Source of the DNA: Pseudomonadales bacterium
GTDB taxonomy: Bacteria; Pseudomonadota; Gammaproteobacteria; Pseudomonadales; Azotimanducaceae
Length of the DNA: 64,000 nt
NCBI GenBank assembly: GCA_028285415.1
Contig: JANQPF010000027.1
Location: 62,001-126,000, forward strand
Direction: 5' to 3'
Part shown: positions 9,044-17,774 of the stretch, one piece after another
Layout: every line of letters begins with the position of its first letter
Position numbering within the stretch: the first letter of the stretch is position 1
Position numbers and translations under genes: made by a program
The notes under the pieces: generated by a model
The model's database searches: none
The model's input: the letters and a program-made list of their open reading frames with translations, nothing else
Told to the model about the DNA's origin: nothing

Positions 9044-10307
9044 GAGCAAGCACCCTGCTCGGCAGCAGACGCGTTGCACGCCAGGCCGGGTAAATCGAAG
9101 CGCCGACGGAGAGCAGCAATGCGCCGCCGGCAATCTGCAGAAGATCTGCCAGACGCACGTCCACCGGCAGATAGGAAATGATGTACTGACTCATCAGATT
9201 GAGATCACCTGCGTTCGACAGCGTTGCGTAGATCAGAGGCAGGCTTGCGGCGACGCCGGCGCCAACGAGCAGCCCCAGCCCGATACCAAATCCGGCGAGA
9301 ACGAGCCCCATCAGCAGAAAGAGCATCATGACGCCGCCGGTTTCGCTGCCGAGGGTTCTCAGTATGGCCACATCGTTGCGGCGCTGTTCAACGATCATGA
9401 GGAGACCCGAGACGAGATTGAACGCCGCAACCGCCACCAGGAAGGAAAGCAGCAGAAACATCGTCAGTTTCTGCACTGCAATGGCCTGGTAAAGCGGACC
9501 GAACGTGCTCATCCACGTGCGCACGCGAACCTCATCCCCACCAAGCCGCTCGTACAGGAAGTCGCGCGCCGCTGACGAGTCGAAAAGATCGGCAAGTCGG
9601 CCCTGCACTCCGTGTACCCGCGTGCCCGTACGGAACAACCGCTGTGCGGTATTCAGGCTGACAAATGCGCTCTGCGAATCGATCTGTGACTGGCTGTCGA
9701 ACACGTCTACCACGTGAAATCGCCGCTGTCGGGGCACAGCGCCTGCGGGCGTCACAGCACCAACCGGCAACACGAGCAGGACGGTGTCTCCCGCCCCGAG
9801 GTCCAGCTGTTCGGCAAGACGTCCGCCCAGGATGACGCCGTAACGTTCGAGGTTGAGTCCCTCCAGATTGCCCCGCGTGGTGTATGTCGGCATGTCGCTG
9901 ACGGCATCGTAGCGACCGGGATCGATACCGGTCAGGGTTGCCCCGGCAATTTTGTCGTTCGCCGCGAAGAGGACGGTGCCGCTGACGAATGGCGCAAGCC
10001 CCGTTATCTCGGGTGGCAGCTCAGCGTCCAGGAGCGCCGCTACGTCCTTTTCAGACAATCCGTTGAAGCTCGTTGCGCTGATCTGCGGCAGAACCGCGAG
10101 CACGCGTTCGCGCAGCTCTCGCTCGAATCCGTTGACAACAGACAACACGACGACCAGGACCGCAACGCTGAGCACGAGGCCAAGCAGCGCGAGACGTGAG
10201 ACGTAGGACAGGGCCGAGCCTCGAGCCAGCAGATAGCGGGACGCGATCCAGGCTGGCAGCAACCCGGAGCCTTTATTGGCCTGCCGATCTGGAGCTTCTT
10301 TCTGCAT
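9036..10307 (-). CDS. lolC: lipoprotein-releasing ABC transporter permease LolC
   Basis: A 423-residue permease and the first gene of lolC-lolD-lolE, the same order as in E. coli. It has an N-terminal helix ending in the conserved VVNGFERELRERVL, a periplasmic domain of about 200 residues, then three C-terminal helices with the cytoplasmic loop EQRRNDVAILRTLGSE that contacts the ATPase. The ATG at 10307 (MQKEAPDRQ) is preferred; an in-frame ATG at 10352 adds 15 Arg- and Gly-rich residues. The paralogue lolE keeps the same architecture at low identity. Confidence 0.91.
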   Translation of the reverse strand: MQKEAPDRQANKGSGLLPAWIASRYLLARGSALSYVSRLALLGLVLSVAVLVVVLSVVNGFERELRERVLAVLPQISATSFNGLSEKDVAALLDAELPPEITGLAPFVSGTVLFAANDKIAGATLTGIDPGRYDAVSDMPTYTTRGNLEGLNLERYGVILGGRLAEQLDLGAGDTVLLVLPVGAVTPAGAVPRQRRFHVVDVFDSQSQIDSQSAFVSLNTAQRLFRTGTRVHGVQGRLADLFDSSAARDFLYERLGGDEVRVRTWMSTFGPLYQAIAVQKLTMFLLLSFLVAVAAFNLVSGLLMIVEQRRNDVAILRTLGSETGGVMMLFLLMGLVLAGFGIGLGLLVGAGVAASLPLIYATLSNAGDLNLMSQYIISYLPVDVRLADLLQIAGGALLLSVGASIYPAWRATRLLPSRVLAHE

Positions 10308-10420
10308 GGTTACAGCCGGTTGACCACGGCCACGACGGTGACCGGGTTCCATGCGTGCGGTTTTGTGGCCAGTGATTTACTCCGTCGGCTGGAATTGACG
10401 AGCGTTGCTACACTACGAAT

Positions 10421-10924
10421 ATGGAAATCGAGCGCCGACAGTCCATGCGCGTCTCCGTGAGGCTGCCGTGTCGATGGCACGCTTTCGAGTATATGCCGCG
10501 ACGCCGCGATCTTATTGACTGTTTTGCGCTACCACAAGTGGCCGTCGAAGCCACGGCGCTCGGCCGCGACGTGGAGCGCGAGCTCGAAAAGTTGACGGAC
10601 AAAACCGTACGCCACGTTCTGGGTCTCTTGAACCGGCGACTCGATCTGCTTGCGGCCACACCCGGGCAGCAGCCTGAGGTGCCTTCGGAGGCGGTTGAAC
10701 TGTCCGCCGACGGCATTGGCCTCACGACGCCAAACGAGCTCCCGATCGCAAGCTGGGTGGGCGTGTATCTCTTGTTTGACGACGGCAGCGAGCTCCTGGC
10801 TGCCGGGCGCGTACGCCACAGCACACCAGGTGAGACCGGCCGATATCACACAGGCATAGAGTTTGACGACGCCGAGGACTGTAAGGCGCTTTCGCGTTTT
10901 GTCATGCGTACGATCGGGGTTTAG
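10421..10924 (+). CDS. atypical PilZ domain protein with helical insertion
   Basis: A 167-residue protein with R6-x3-R10 at the N terminus and a second motif E93-x-S95-x2-G98 in place of D-x-S-x2-G. About 50 mostly helical residues (~40-90, charged with Leu repeats) separate the two motifs. That layout resembles the tetrameric PilZ class, in which two long helices are inserted into the barrel. Residues 100-167 supply the remaining strands and a closing helix. A c-di-GMP receptor is likely, but Glu93 for Asp makes binding uncertain. It is convergent with sthA and overlaps it by 4 bp. Confidence 0.72.
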   Translation: MEIERRQSMRVSVRLPCRWHAFEYMPRRRDLIDCFALPQVAVEATALGRDVERELEKLTDKTVRHVLGLLNRRLDLLAATPGQQPEVPSEAVELSADGIGLTTPNELPIASWVGVYLLFDDGSELLAAGRVRHSTPGETGRYHTGIEFDDAEDCKALSRFVMRTIGV

Positions 10925-12339
10925 GCAACGTCCTGGTTGCCGACCTGATCCGCATCTTTGAGCTTGGCGCGCGCGTCAATGGCTGCCACCCGGTAACTTT
11001 CAGCGTACGTCGGGAAGTTGAAGATATTGTCGATGAACGTGTCGACGTCGGCACCTTGCAGGAGTCCCATCTGGCCGATGTGCACGAGATCAGTGGCGTG
11101 CACGCCGATGACGTGGACCCCGAGGATGATGCCGTCGCCGCTGACGACAAGCTTCAACATGCCGTCCTTGGCATTGGCAATGTGGCCGCGTGCAATTTCA
11201 CGGAAGTCGGCAATGCCGATGACCACAGACTCGTGCTGGTCTCGGGCCTGCGCTTCGGTGAGTCCAACTGAAGCAAGCTCCGGGATGGAGTAAATACCCG
11301 AAGGCATCAGCCCACCCAGAATGCCGACGTCGATGCCGAGAATGTGACACGCGGCTCTGCGCCCCTGCTCCATTGAGGAGGAGGCGAGCGATGGTGGCCC
11401 GATGACGTCCCCGGCGCCGTAGATGTGCGGTTGATCCGTCTGGCCGTGTTCGTTGACCGGCAGCAGCTGCCGCTCGTCGACCGCAAGCCCGGCATTGCCG
11501 ATCTGGAGATTGTCGAGATCCGCAATCCGTCCCTGAGCGCAGAGCACTTTGTCACTCTTGATTACAGTGCCGTCGCGGAGGGTCGTTTCCACCTGGCTCA
11601 CGCCGTCGAATTCACACCCGATGACCTCAACTTCGCCGAGGAAGCTGCCGCCACGGAGCTCAAACGCGCGCACGAACGCGCCCGTCAAATCTGCATCCAG
11701 AAAACCGAGCGGCTGCGGATAGCGGTCGATCAACGTGACGTGAACGCCGAGCATGGCAAAAATGGATGCGTACTCACACGCAATGACGCCGCCGCCGAGA
11801 ACAACCATCGTCTGCGGCAGGTACGCCAGGGTCAAAATCGAGTCACTGTCGTAGACGTGCTCATGGTCAATCTTGACCTCCGCCGGATGACGCGGCTTGC
11901 TGCCGGCGGCCAGTACGACATAGCGGGCCGTGTAATGCTGACGCTGCCCGGTTGTGCTGAGCACTTCCACGGTGTGATCGTCGACGAAGCTTGCACGGCC
12001 GTGGATGATGTCGATGCCGTTGCGGCGCAGCTGCTCCGCCATGTACTGATCATGCGCGGAAACCACTTCGGACATCTCTCCGATGAGATCCGCCACGCTG
12101 ATGCTGCGATCCATCTCGGCATGGTTCAGCTCCACCAGACGGGTATTCACCTTGGCCCGTTCAACCGCACGCTCGCGCAGGGCCTTGGAAGGAATGGTGC
12201 CGTGATGCACGCAAGCGCCACCCACTTCCCGAAGCTGTTCGCAGATGGCAACGGTCAGGCCACCTTTGGCAAGTTGTATGGCGGCTTTCTGGCCCGCCGG
12301 GCCGGAGCCGATGACAAAGGCGTCGTAGGGGTTGCTCAT
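10921..12339 (-). CDS. sthA: soluble pyridine nucleotide transhydrogenase SthA
   Basis: A 472-residue flavoprotein of the disulfide-reductase fold that moves hydride between NADPH and NAD+ in the cytoplasm without a membrane gradient. The FAD-binding GSGPAG lies at the N terminus. The segment GGACVHHGTIPSKALR has His where disulfide reductases have the second redox Cys, the hallmark of Sth. A second Rossmann motif (GGGVIACEYASIFAMLG) binds the nicotinamide nucleotide, and the dimer region FNFPTYAESYRVAA ends the protein. Its ATG overlaps the stop of the upstream HDOD gene by 4 bp, so the two are cotranscribed. Confidence 0.94.
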   Translation of the reverse strand: MSNPYDAFVIGSGPAGQKAAIQLAKGGLTVAICEQLREVGGACVHHGTIPSKALRERAVERAKVNTRLVELNHAEMDRSISVADLIGEMSEVVSAHDQYMAEQLRRNGIDIIHGRASFVDDHTVEVLSTTGQRQHYTARYVVLAAGSKPRHPAEVKIDHEHVYDSDSILTLAYLPQTMVVLGGGVIACEYASIFAMLGVHVTLIDRYPQPLGFLDADLTGAFVRAFELRGGSFLGEVEVIGCEFDGVSQVETTLRDGTVIKSDKVLCAQGRIADLDNLQIGNAGLAVDERQLLPVNEHGQTDQPHIYGAGDVIGPPSLASSSMEQGRRAACHILGIDVGILGGLMPSGIYSIPELASVGLTEAQARDQHESVVIGIADFREIARGHIANAKDGMLKLVVSGDGIILGVHVIGVHATDLVHIGQMGLLQGADVDTFIDNIFNFPTYAESYRVAAIDARAKLKDADQVGNQDVA

Positions 12340-13175
12340 GACATGCTCTCAACTGTGGCGTCGATGCGTTCGGCGTGACCGAGAAGATCCTCGACGGCGT
12401 CCGGGTAGAAGTTCAGATGCTGCAGCGCGGGATCGCTGATGACCTCGTCGAGCGACAGATCGGCCGCTCCCTGCAGACGGGCCAGTCTGCTGCCGGCATC
12501 GACAACGGCCACCGTATCCATGGCGTTTTTGGCGTTGGCGAAGTCACCCTGAAAGCGGATGGTCACGCCCACCGCGGACGGTAGATGCCACTCTTCGACC
12601 AGCATGATTCCTGAGGCGCTGGCGAACTGCTCGACGACGTCCGCCATTTCCGCTTCACTCAGATCTGGTGCAAGCTGGCTCACTCGATTGACGACCAGCG
12701 GTGCGCCGACGTTGTGCAGTAGACCGCAGAGATAAGCCATTTCGACGTTCTTGCGCGCCGCTCGGGCCACCTCCTTGGCCCAGAGGCCCGTGCGCAACCC
12801 GTGCAGCCAGCCGGCGGTCACGAGATGCTCGAACGGTCCGGGACTGAAGAGCGTGCCTTTGAGGGAGACGGTCAGGGCAATTTCGCGGATGCGCTCCATG
12901 CCCAGCCGGGCGATCGCCTGCTGCAGTGCCACAATCTCGGCCGAGCCTCTGAAGGCCGGCGAGTTGACGATTCTCAGCAGATGGCTGGCGAGACCCTGAT
13001 CCTGCTGTATGAGTTCCGCAAGGCGTGCGGCGTTGCCTTTGTCGTCGAGCGTCGAGGACAACACCTCGGAGGCGACGTTGGGCAGGAGTGGCACTTCAAG
13101 TGCGCGTGCCTCCAGTTCGCGGCCGAACGCCTCCGCAACGCCGGCAATGCTGGGATTCACCTGTCCTTGTGACAT
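12336..13175 (-). CDS. HDOD domain signalling protein
   Basis: A 279-residue protein made almost entirely of an HDOD domain. The typical opening (PLLPNVASEVLSS, IQQDQGLASHLLRIVNSPAF) is followed by a helix-rich core with IARLGMERIREIAL and LCGLLHNVGAPLVV. HDOD domains are catalytically inactive relatives of HD hydrolases that act in signalling, often with c-di-GMP or kinase pathways. It is the first gene of a two-gene unit with sthA (ATGA overlap). No extra sensory domain is present, so input and partner cannot be deduced. Confidence 0.88.
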   Translation of the reverse strand: MSQGQVNPSIAGVAEAFGRELEARALEVPLLPNVASEVLSSTLDDKGNAARLAELIQQDQGLASHLLRIVNSPAFRGSAEIVALQQAIARLGMERIREIALTVSLKGTLFSPGPFEHLVTAGWLHGLRTGLWAKEVARAARKNVEMAYLCGLLHNVGAPLVVNRVSQLAPDLSEAEMADVVEQFASASGIMLVEEWHLPSAVGVTIRFQGDFANAKNAMDTVAVVDAGSRLARLQGAADLSLDEVISDPALQHLNFYPDAVEDLLGHAERIDATVESMS

Positions 13176-13260
13176 AGCTATATCCGGGTATTCGATTACC
13201 CCTTAAGCATAGACAAGGTTGGTCGGGTTGAAGGCGATGAATGCCGAAAAGGGGAACGGG

Positions 13261-13275
13261 GGCCGAAAACCGGCC
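13261..13275 (-). terminator. small GC hairpin after nqrM
   Basis: GGCCG-AAAAC-CGGCC forms a 5-bp perfect stem immediately downstream of the nqrM stop codon. The T-tract after it is interrupted, so it is at best a weak intrinsic terminator for the apbE-nqrM unit. Confidence 0.3.
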
Positions 13276-13503
13276 TCAGCGTCCGATGCGCTTGGTCAGG
13301 TCTTCGATGACTGACGGTTTCGCGTCTCCTTCAGCGTCGCAATGCGCCGGATTTCCGCCGCAGATTTCGCACTCCATGTTCATGCCGAGCGCTTTCATGC
13401 CACCGCAGCTGCCGCTGATGGGTTTACGCCCGAACATCACGCCAATGGCCATGGCGCAAACCATGAGCAGCATGAAGAGAAAAGCAAAAATTACGGTGGT
13501 CAT
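13276..13503 (-). CDS. nqrM: Na+-NQR maturation protein NqrM
   Basis: A 75-residue protein with one N-terminal membrane helix (~3-24), then a short soluble part with four cysteines in the NqrM pattern: SCGGM followed by CEICGG and a further Cys. In Vibrio, NqrM is needed to install the Fe centre between NqrD and NqrE of the sodium-pumping NADH:quinone oxidoreductase. Its ATG overlaps the apbE stop by 4 bp. apbE-nqrM usually ends an nqrABCDEF operon, but the upstream side here holds a divergent transporter, so nqrA-F must be elsewhere. Confidence 0.9.
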   Translation of the reverse strand: MTTVIFAFLFMLLMVCAMAIGVMFGRKPISGSCGGMKALGMNMECEICGGNPAHCDAEGDAKPSVIEDLTKRIGR

Positions 13504-14585
13504 GGCATCTCCGCCAGATAACGCGTCATCGCAGAATTATAGCGTACCGCGAACCGCCGTTCACCGGCTTGATCGTCACTGTCCGACGGTTCGGAGATGA
13601 GCACGTACGCCGCAAATCCAAGATCGTCGGCCAGCGCGAGGCCTGCCTCGGTACCGAGCACCATGATTGCCGTGGCATAGGCATCTGCGAGAATCGCCCG
13701 CTGATGCACGACGGTGACCGACGCCACGCCGTTGTCAGCCGGTGCTTTGATCCGTGGATCGATCACGTGATCCACCCGCACGCCGTCAATCACGCGGAAG
13801 TTGCGATAGTCCCCGGAAGTGGCAACGCTTGCGTCCGTCAGCTGGATGACGTTCTGCAGTTCACCGTATGCGCCTGCTTCGGGGAGTTCGATACCCACCC
13901 GCCAGGCGTCCGCGCGGCTGCTCATACCGGCCACACGGATTTCGCCGCCGATATCCACCATGAAGTCCCTGCAGCCTGCGTTCAGCATGCTGTCGACAAT
14001 CTCGTCGACGGCATAACCTTTGGCCAGCGCCGACAGGTCGACGTAGAGACCGCTAACGCCCTTGCTGACGCCCGTCTCAGTCAGGCGCAGTTTCTCCATG
14101 CCAATCTGCCCTGCCACGGCGGTCAATGCCGCCGGTGACGGCGCGTCGGTGACACGTTCTGGTCCGAACCCCCAGAGATTGACAAGTGGTCCAACGGTGA
14201 CGTCGAAAGCGCCGCCTGTTTCCTCGTGCACCTGCCGCGCGATCTGGAGCACCGTGGCCAGCTCTGCGGAAACGGGTTGTTCCGAGAGGGAGCTGGAGCG
14301 ATTGAACCTCGACAGCTCCGAGTCATCCTGGTACGTGGACATGACTGCGTTGATCTCGTCGAGCCTTGCATCGATTGCGGTTTGTGCAACCCGGCAGCCT
14401 GCGCTCGCTCGGTACGTGATGCTGTAGTACGTGCCCATCGTGGCTCCGGACACGCTGGTGTAGTCCGCGCTGCCGCAGCCGGTCAGAACGACGCCGACGA
14501 TGCCGGTGAGGAGGCGTTTCAAACCGGCGTCGGAAAACCGTCGGCGGGCGGCGCCAAACGGTGTCAAAAGGACGAAGAAAGACAA
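13500..14585 (-). CDS. apbE: FAD:protein FMN transferase ApbE (lipoprotein)
   Basis: About 361 residues. It transfers FMN from FAD to Thr residues of NqrB, NqrC or RnfG-type proteins in the periplasm. Evidence is a lipobox LTGC near residue 37, the ApbE opening MGTYYSITY, the FDVTVGPLVNLWGFG segment, the SALAKGYAVD helix, DIGGEIR, and the C-terminal Mg-binding region (ILADAYATAIMVLG). The first codon is TTG and the N terminus is long for a signal peptide, so the true start may be a later TTG around Leu22. It is coupled to nqrM. Confidence 0.93.
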   Translation of the reverse strand: MSFFVLLTPFGAARRRFSDAGLKRLLTGIVGVVLTGCGSADYTSVSGATMGTYYSITYRASAGCRVAQTAIDARLDEINAVMSTYQDDSELSRFNRSSSLSEQPVSAELATVLQIARQVHEETGGAFDVTVGPLVNLWGFGPERVTDAPSPAALTAVAGQIGMEKLRLTETGVSKGVSGLYVDLSALAKGYAVDEIVDSMLNAGCRDFMVDIGGEIRVAGMSSRADAWRVGIELPEAGAYGELQNVIQLTDASVATSGDYRNFRVIDGVRVDHVIDPRIKAPADNGVASVTVVHQRAILADAYATAIMVLGTEAGLALADDLGFAAYVLISEPSDSDDQAGERRFAVRYNSAMTRYLAEMP

Positions 14586-14709
14586 ATTCTACTCACAAAT
14601 TACAGCGCGAATTGACGTGATCAGGCTGGCATAACTTCGACAGATGGGCACAATGACCGACAGGACCATCGTCATAAATACATAAAGGTCTGCCACTAGG
14701 AGAACACGA

Positions 14710-14886
14710 GTGCACACGAGAGACAAGCACACTCACCGAACGCTGAGCCTGCAGTCAGCCCTGCAGTCGAAGCCCGCTTCGACACGCTCCAGACGTGTTG
14801 CAAATCGCCCGCAGAATTCCGTGTCCGCACTGTTCGGTCAGATGCGTTCGATCCGTACGGGTCACTTCGTCAACCTGGAGATCTGA
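14710..14886 (+). CDS. possible small basic protein upstream of the symporter
   Basis: A 58-codon open frame starting with GTG, preceded by AGGAG at 14698-14702 with a 7-base gap. It stops 10 bases before the symporter ATG at 14897. The product is basic and Ser/Arg-rich (starts MHTRDKHTHR, ends TGHFVNLEI) with no membrane helix. It may be a real small protein or a leader frame influencing the next gene; there is no homology evidence. The rest of this divergent intergenic region (14586-14709) is AT-rich around 14676-14690 and probably holds the promoters; I see no clear operator there. Confidence 0.4.
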   Translation: MHTRDKHTHRTLSLQSALQSKPASTRSRRVANRPQNSVSALFGQMRSIRTGHFVNLEI

Positions 14887-14896
14887 CTCCCCGACA

Positions 14897-16117
14897 ATGT
14901 CTTCCCGCTGGTTTGCTCCGGCGCTGCTGGCTGCTGCCCTTCTCGGCTGGTTGAGCGCAACTCTATGGCCTGACCTTTCCTGGCTGCATGCTGTCACCGC
15001 AGTGCTACAGAACACCTTTCTTGCGGCGCTGCGGATGATCATCGTGCCGCTCATCTTCTTCTCTCTCCTGAGCGGCGTGCTGCAGCTGCGCGCCAGCAAC
15101 AGCATGGGCCGCCTGGGTGGCGTGACGCTTGCCTACTATCTCACGACCTCCGCCATCGCGATTGGCATAGCGCTGGTTGTGGTTTTGTTCATTCACCCCT
15201 GGACCGATCAGCCGCCGTTGACAGAGATCCCCACGGTCGACGTGAAGCTCATCGATACGGAATCTGCCGGCGCTATCGATTTGATCGGCAATCTGCTCGG
15301 CAGTATGTTCGTCAATCCGTTTACCGCCATGGCGGAAACCAACATCCTTGGTGTGCTGACGGCGGCGCTCCTGCTCGGGCTTGCCGCGGCGCTGAGTCTG
15401 CCGGCAGATTCGAAGTGGCCGGCCATGCTGAATGAGATCACAGGTGTGATCTACAAGCTGGCGGGCTGGGTGCTGATGACGCTGCCCATCGGCCTCTTTG
15501 CCATCACCCATCAGCTGACGGATCGGTTGGAGTTCGGCACGATGGTTGCGCTCGGACAATTTGCCGGGGTTGTGTTCGGGGCCACCCTCTTTCATGGGCT
15601 GATCGTGTTACCGCTGCTCGCGTGGCTGCTGTGCGGGATGCCACCCTGGAAACTTCTGAGCGCAATTTCCCAGCCGTTGTTGACCGCGTTTGTCACCTCA
15701 TCCAGCGCGGCAACGCTCCCTCTGTCCCTGCAAACGGCGGAAAAAAAGCTGGGTGTCGAGCGCGAAAAGGCGGCCTTCGTGCTGCCGCTCGGTGCGACAA
15801 TCAACATGGACGGTACCGCGCTTTTTGAAAGTGTTGCCGTCATATTCCTCGCTTACATGTTCAGCGTGCCCATCGACGGCGGTGCGATTGTCGTCATTTT
15901 CCTCGTCACCATGCTCGCCTCAGCCGGCGCGCCCGGAATACCGTCGGGCTCTCTCGCCGGACTACAGGTTGTCTTGATTGCGGTCGGCATACCGCTTGAG
16001 GCCATTGGCCTTCTGTTGCTCATTGAGCGACCACTCGATACCTTCCGTACAGCGGTCAACGTCGAGGGTGATCTCATTGGCAGCCTCGTCGCGCAACGGT
16101 TTACCCGCAATGACTGA
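14897..16117 (+). CDS. dicarboxylate/amino acid:cation symporter (DAACS family)
   Basis: A 406-residue polytopic inner-membrane carrier of the GltP/DctA/SstT fold. Family signatures are the Ser-rich hairpin TAFVTSSSAATLPLSL, the Na+/substrate-site segment LPLGATINMDGTALFE, and a second hairpin SAGAPGIPSGS. It should take up glutamate, aspartate, C4-dicarboxylates or similar with Na+ or H+; the exact substrate is not readable. The ATG at 14897 (MSSRWFAPALL) is chosen over a frame extending to 14795, which adds a Cys/Arg-rich stretch. It overlaps the next gene by 8 bp. Confidence 0.92.
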   Translation: MSSRWFAPALLAAALLGWLSATLWPDLSWLHAVTAVLQNTFLAALRMIIVPLIFFSLLSGVLQLRASNSMGRLGGVTLAYYLTTSAIAIGIALVVVLFIHPWTDQPPLTEIPTVDVKLIDTESAGAIDLIGNLLGSMFVNPFTAMAETNILGVLTAALLLGLAAALSLPADSKWPAMLNEITGVIYKLAGWVLMTLPIGLFAITHQLTDRLEFGTMVALGQFAGVVFGATLFHGLIVLPLLAWLLCGMPPWKLLSAISQPLLTAFVTSSSAATLPLSLQTAEKKLGVEREKAAFVLPLGATINMDGTALFESVAVIFLAYMFSVPIDGGAIVVIFLVTMLASAGAPGIPSGSLAGLQVVLIAVGIPLEAIGLLLLIERPLDTFRTAVNVEGDLIGSLVAQRFTRND

Positions 16118-16766
16118 AGAAGAGCAACCCGCAACAGCCCACGCAGCAGCGACCGAGTTTCCTGCAGGGCCGCGTATGATCCTCATGCGGCATGGCCAGA
16201 TCAGGGCAAACAAAGTGGGGCGCTGGCACGGCTCGACCGACAGCCCGCTGACCTGGAAAGGCCGTCGGCAGGCGACGCGTACCGGCAGGCACCTGTTCCG
16301 TAGCGAAGAGATTCACGCCGTTTATTGCAGCCCCATGGTCCGCTGCCGGGAAACCGCGGAGCTTGCGTCGCGGCATTTCGAGCTGCCGGTCATGGCGGTT
16401 GATGGTCTGCAGGAAATGTCGATCGGTCAGTGGGAAGACATGACCTTCAGGGATCTGGTCAACGAGCATGATTTCATGCAGCGTTCGGTGGCAGATCCGA
16501 ACTTCCGGGCGCCGGGGGGTGAAAGTCTGAACCAGGTGGCGCTGCGTACAACGGCGGCGCTGCGTCACATCGAAAGCCTGCACGAGCCGGAAGAAACGGT
16601 GCTTGTGGTCAGCCACGGGGTGGCCATGGCGGTTGCCCTCGCCAGCTTTCTCGACGGCAGTTGTACACGCTGGGGTGAATATCACTTCAACAACTGCGGT
16701 CTCACGGACCTGCTTCTGTCTCCCGAACCGGTCGTCGAGCGCTTCAATCAGCATGCACACCTGTAG
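16110..16766 (+). CDS. histidine phosphatase family protein
   Basis: A 218-residue phosphoglycerate-mutase-like phosphatase. It carries the phosphohistidine motif LMRHGQIRAN, Arg in CSPMVRCRETAE, the acid/base Glu region EMSIGQWEDM, and the second catalytic His in VVSHGVAMAV. About 28 residues precede the catalytic core. The substrate is not predictable. The ATG at 16110 overlaps the symporter stop (ATGACTGA), so it is translationally coupled to it. Confidence 0.9.
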   Translation: MTEEEQPATAHAAATEFPAGPRMILMRHGQIRANKVGRWHGSTDSPLTWKGRRQATRTGRHLFRSEEIHAVYCSPMVRCRETAELASRHFELPVMAVDGLQEMSIGQWEDMTFRDLVNEHDFMQRSVADPNFRAPGGESLNQVALRTTAALRHIESLHEPEETVLVVSHGVAMAVALASFLDGSCTRWGEYHFNNCGLTDLLLSPEPVVERFNQHAHL

Positions 16767-16811
16767 GCGGATGCGGTAAAGTCCCCGTCTCTTGAATCTG
16801 GGGGGAACGCC

Positions 16812-17582
16812 ATGACCGAGTATTGCCTGGTCGAAAAAGACAACCACATCATGACCGTGCGGCTCAACCGGCCGGATCGGCTGAACGCGCTGCATCCGCC
16901 GGCCAACGCGGAACTCGGCGAGGTGTTCGACGACTTTGCCGCGGACGACGACATGTGGGTTGCCATCATCACCGGAGAAGGCCGCGGCTTCAGCGCCGGT
17001 AACGATCTGCGGTATCAGGCTGAGGGCGGTGAACGTGTGCCGATGCCGCGAGGATTCGGCGGTCTGACGTCACGCTTCGACCTTGCCAAGCCGGTGATTG
17101 CCGCCGTCAACGGCGTGGCCATGGGGGGCGGCTTCGAAATTGCCCTCGCCTGCGATCTGATCATTGCTTCTGACAAAGCGCTCTTTGCCCTGCCGGAACC
17201 CAAGGTGGGACTGGCAGCGCTGGCTGGTGGCCTGAATCGTCTGCCGCGGCAGATTGGCCCGAAGCGGGCGCTGGGCATGATTCTCACCGGACGTCATGTC
17301 AGCCCTGAGGAAGGCCTGCAGCTGGGGTTCGTCAACGAAGTGGTCCCGCACGATGAATTGATGGCCGCGACCCGGCGCTGGGCTGAGCAGATTACCGAGT
17401 GCGCACCGCTGTCGATTCGCGCGAGCAAAGATGTGGTCTATGCCAGTCTCGACAGCGCCTCGCTGGAAGATTCGATGACCGCAAAATACGACACGGTGCA
17501 GGCCATGGTGAAGAGTGAAGACTTCATCGAAGGCCCCAAAGCGTTTGCGGAGAAGCGCAAGCCCAATTGGCAGGGTAAGTAG
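16812..17582 (+). CDS. enoyl-CoA hydratase/isomerase (crotonase) family protein
   Basis: A 256-residue cytoplasmic crotonase-fold enzyme acting on a CoA thioester. The oxyanion-hole segments FSAGNDL and GVAMGGGFEIALACD are present, as is a candidate catalytic Glu in FALPEPKVGL. The C terminus has the usual trimer helices. The sequence resembles the carnitinyl-CoA dehydratase (CaiD)-like branch, but no cai genes are present, so I call only the family. It starts with ATG after GGGGGAAC, 45 bp behind the phosphatase. Confidence 0.9.
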   Translation: MTEYCLVEKDNHIMTVRLNRPDRLNALHPPANAELGEVFDDFAADDDMWVAIITGEGRGFSAGNDLRYQAEGGERVPMPRGFGGLTSRFDLAKPVIAAVNGVAMGGGFEIALACDLIIASDKALFALPEPKVGLAALAGGLNRLPRQIGPKRALGMILTGRHVSPEEGLQLGFVNEVVPHDELMAATRRWAEQITECAPLSIRASKDVVYASLDSASLEDSMTAKYDTVQAMVKSEDFIEGPKAFAEKRKPNWQGK

Positions 17583-17774
17583 TCAGTCGACGACGAGCGC
17601 TTGAGCGGACCCGATGGCGTCGGCGACGACCGCAACTGCCAGGCAAACGTCGTTCAGCGTTTCCTGCTCGCCGCGTTTGACCATCTCGACGATGATCTCC
17701 ATCTGTGGCAGCGTCACGTGCAGCAGATCGGGGGTGACGGCGAACTGGCCGCTGTAATATCGCTTGGTTGTCAT
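17583..17774 (-). CDS. small conserved-looking hypothetical protein
   Basis: A 63-residue protein starting MTTKRYYSGQF. The ATG at 17774 has a strong Shine-Dalgarno GGAGGG upstream, which makes it more likely than the 80-residue reading from 17825. Two amphipathic helices (~20-35 and ~38-60) follow a short strand-like N terminus. There is no signal peptide or Cys. It is convergent with the crotonase gene, with adjoining stops. Function unknown. Confidence 0.6.
   Translation of the reverse strand: MTTKRYYSGQFAVTPDLLHVTLPQMEIIVEMVKRGEQETLNDVCLAVAVVADAIGSAQALVVD

Noticed and set aside
15978-16109. Longer start of the histidine phosphatase
   Set aside because: It would lie inside the symporter coding region; the ATG at 16110 gives the usual ATGA-type overlap.
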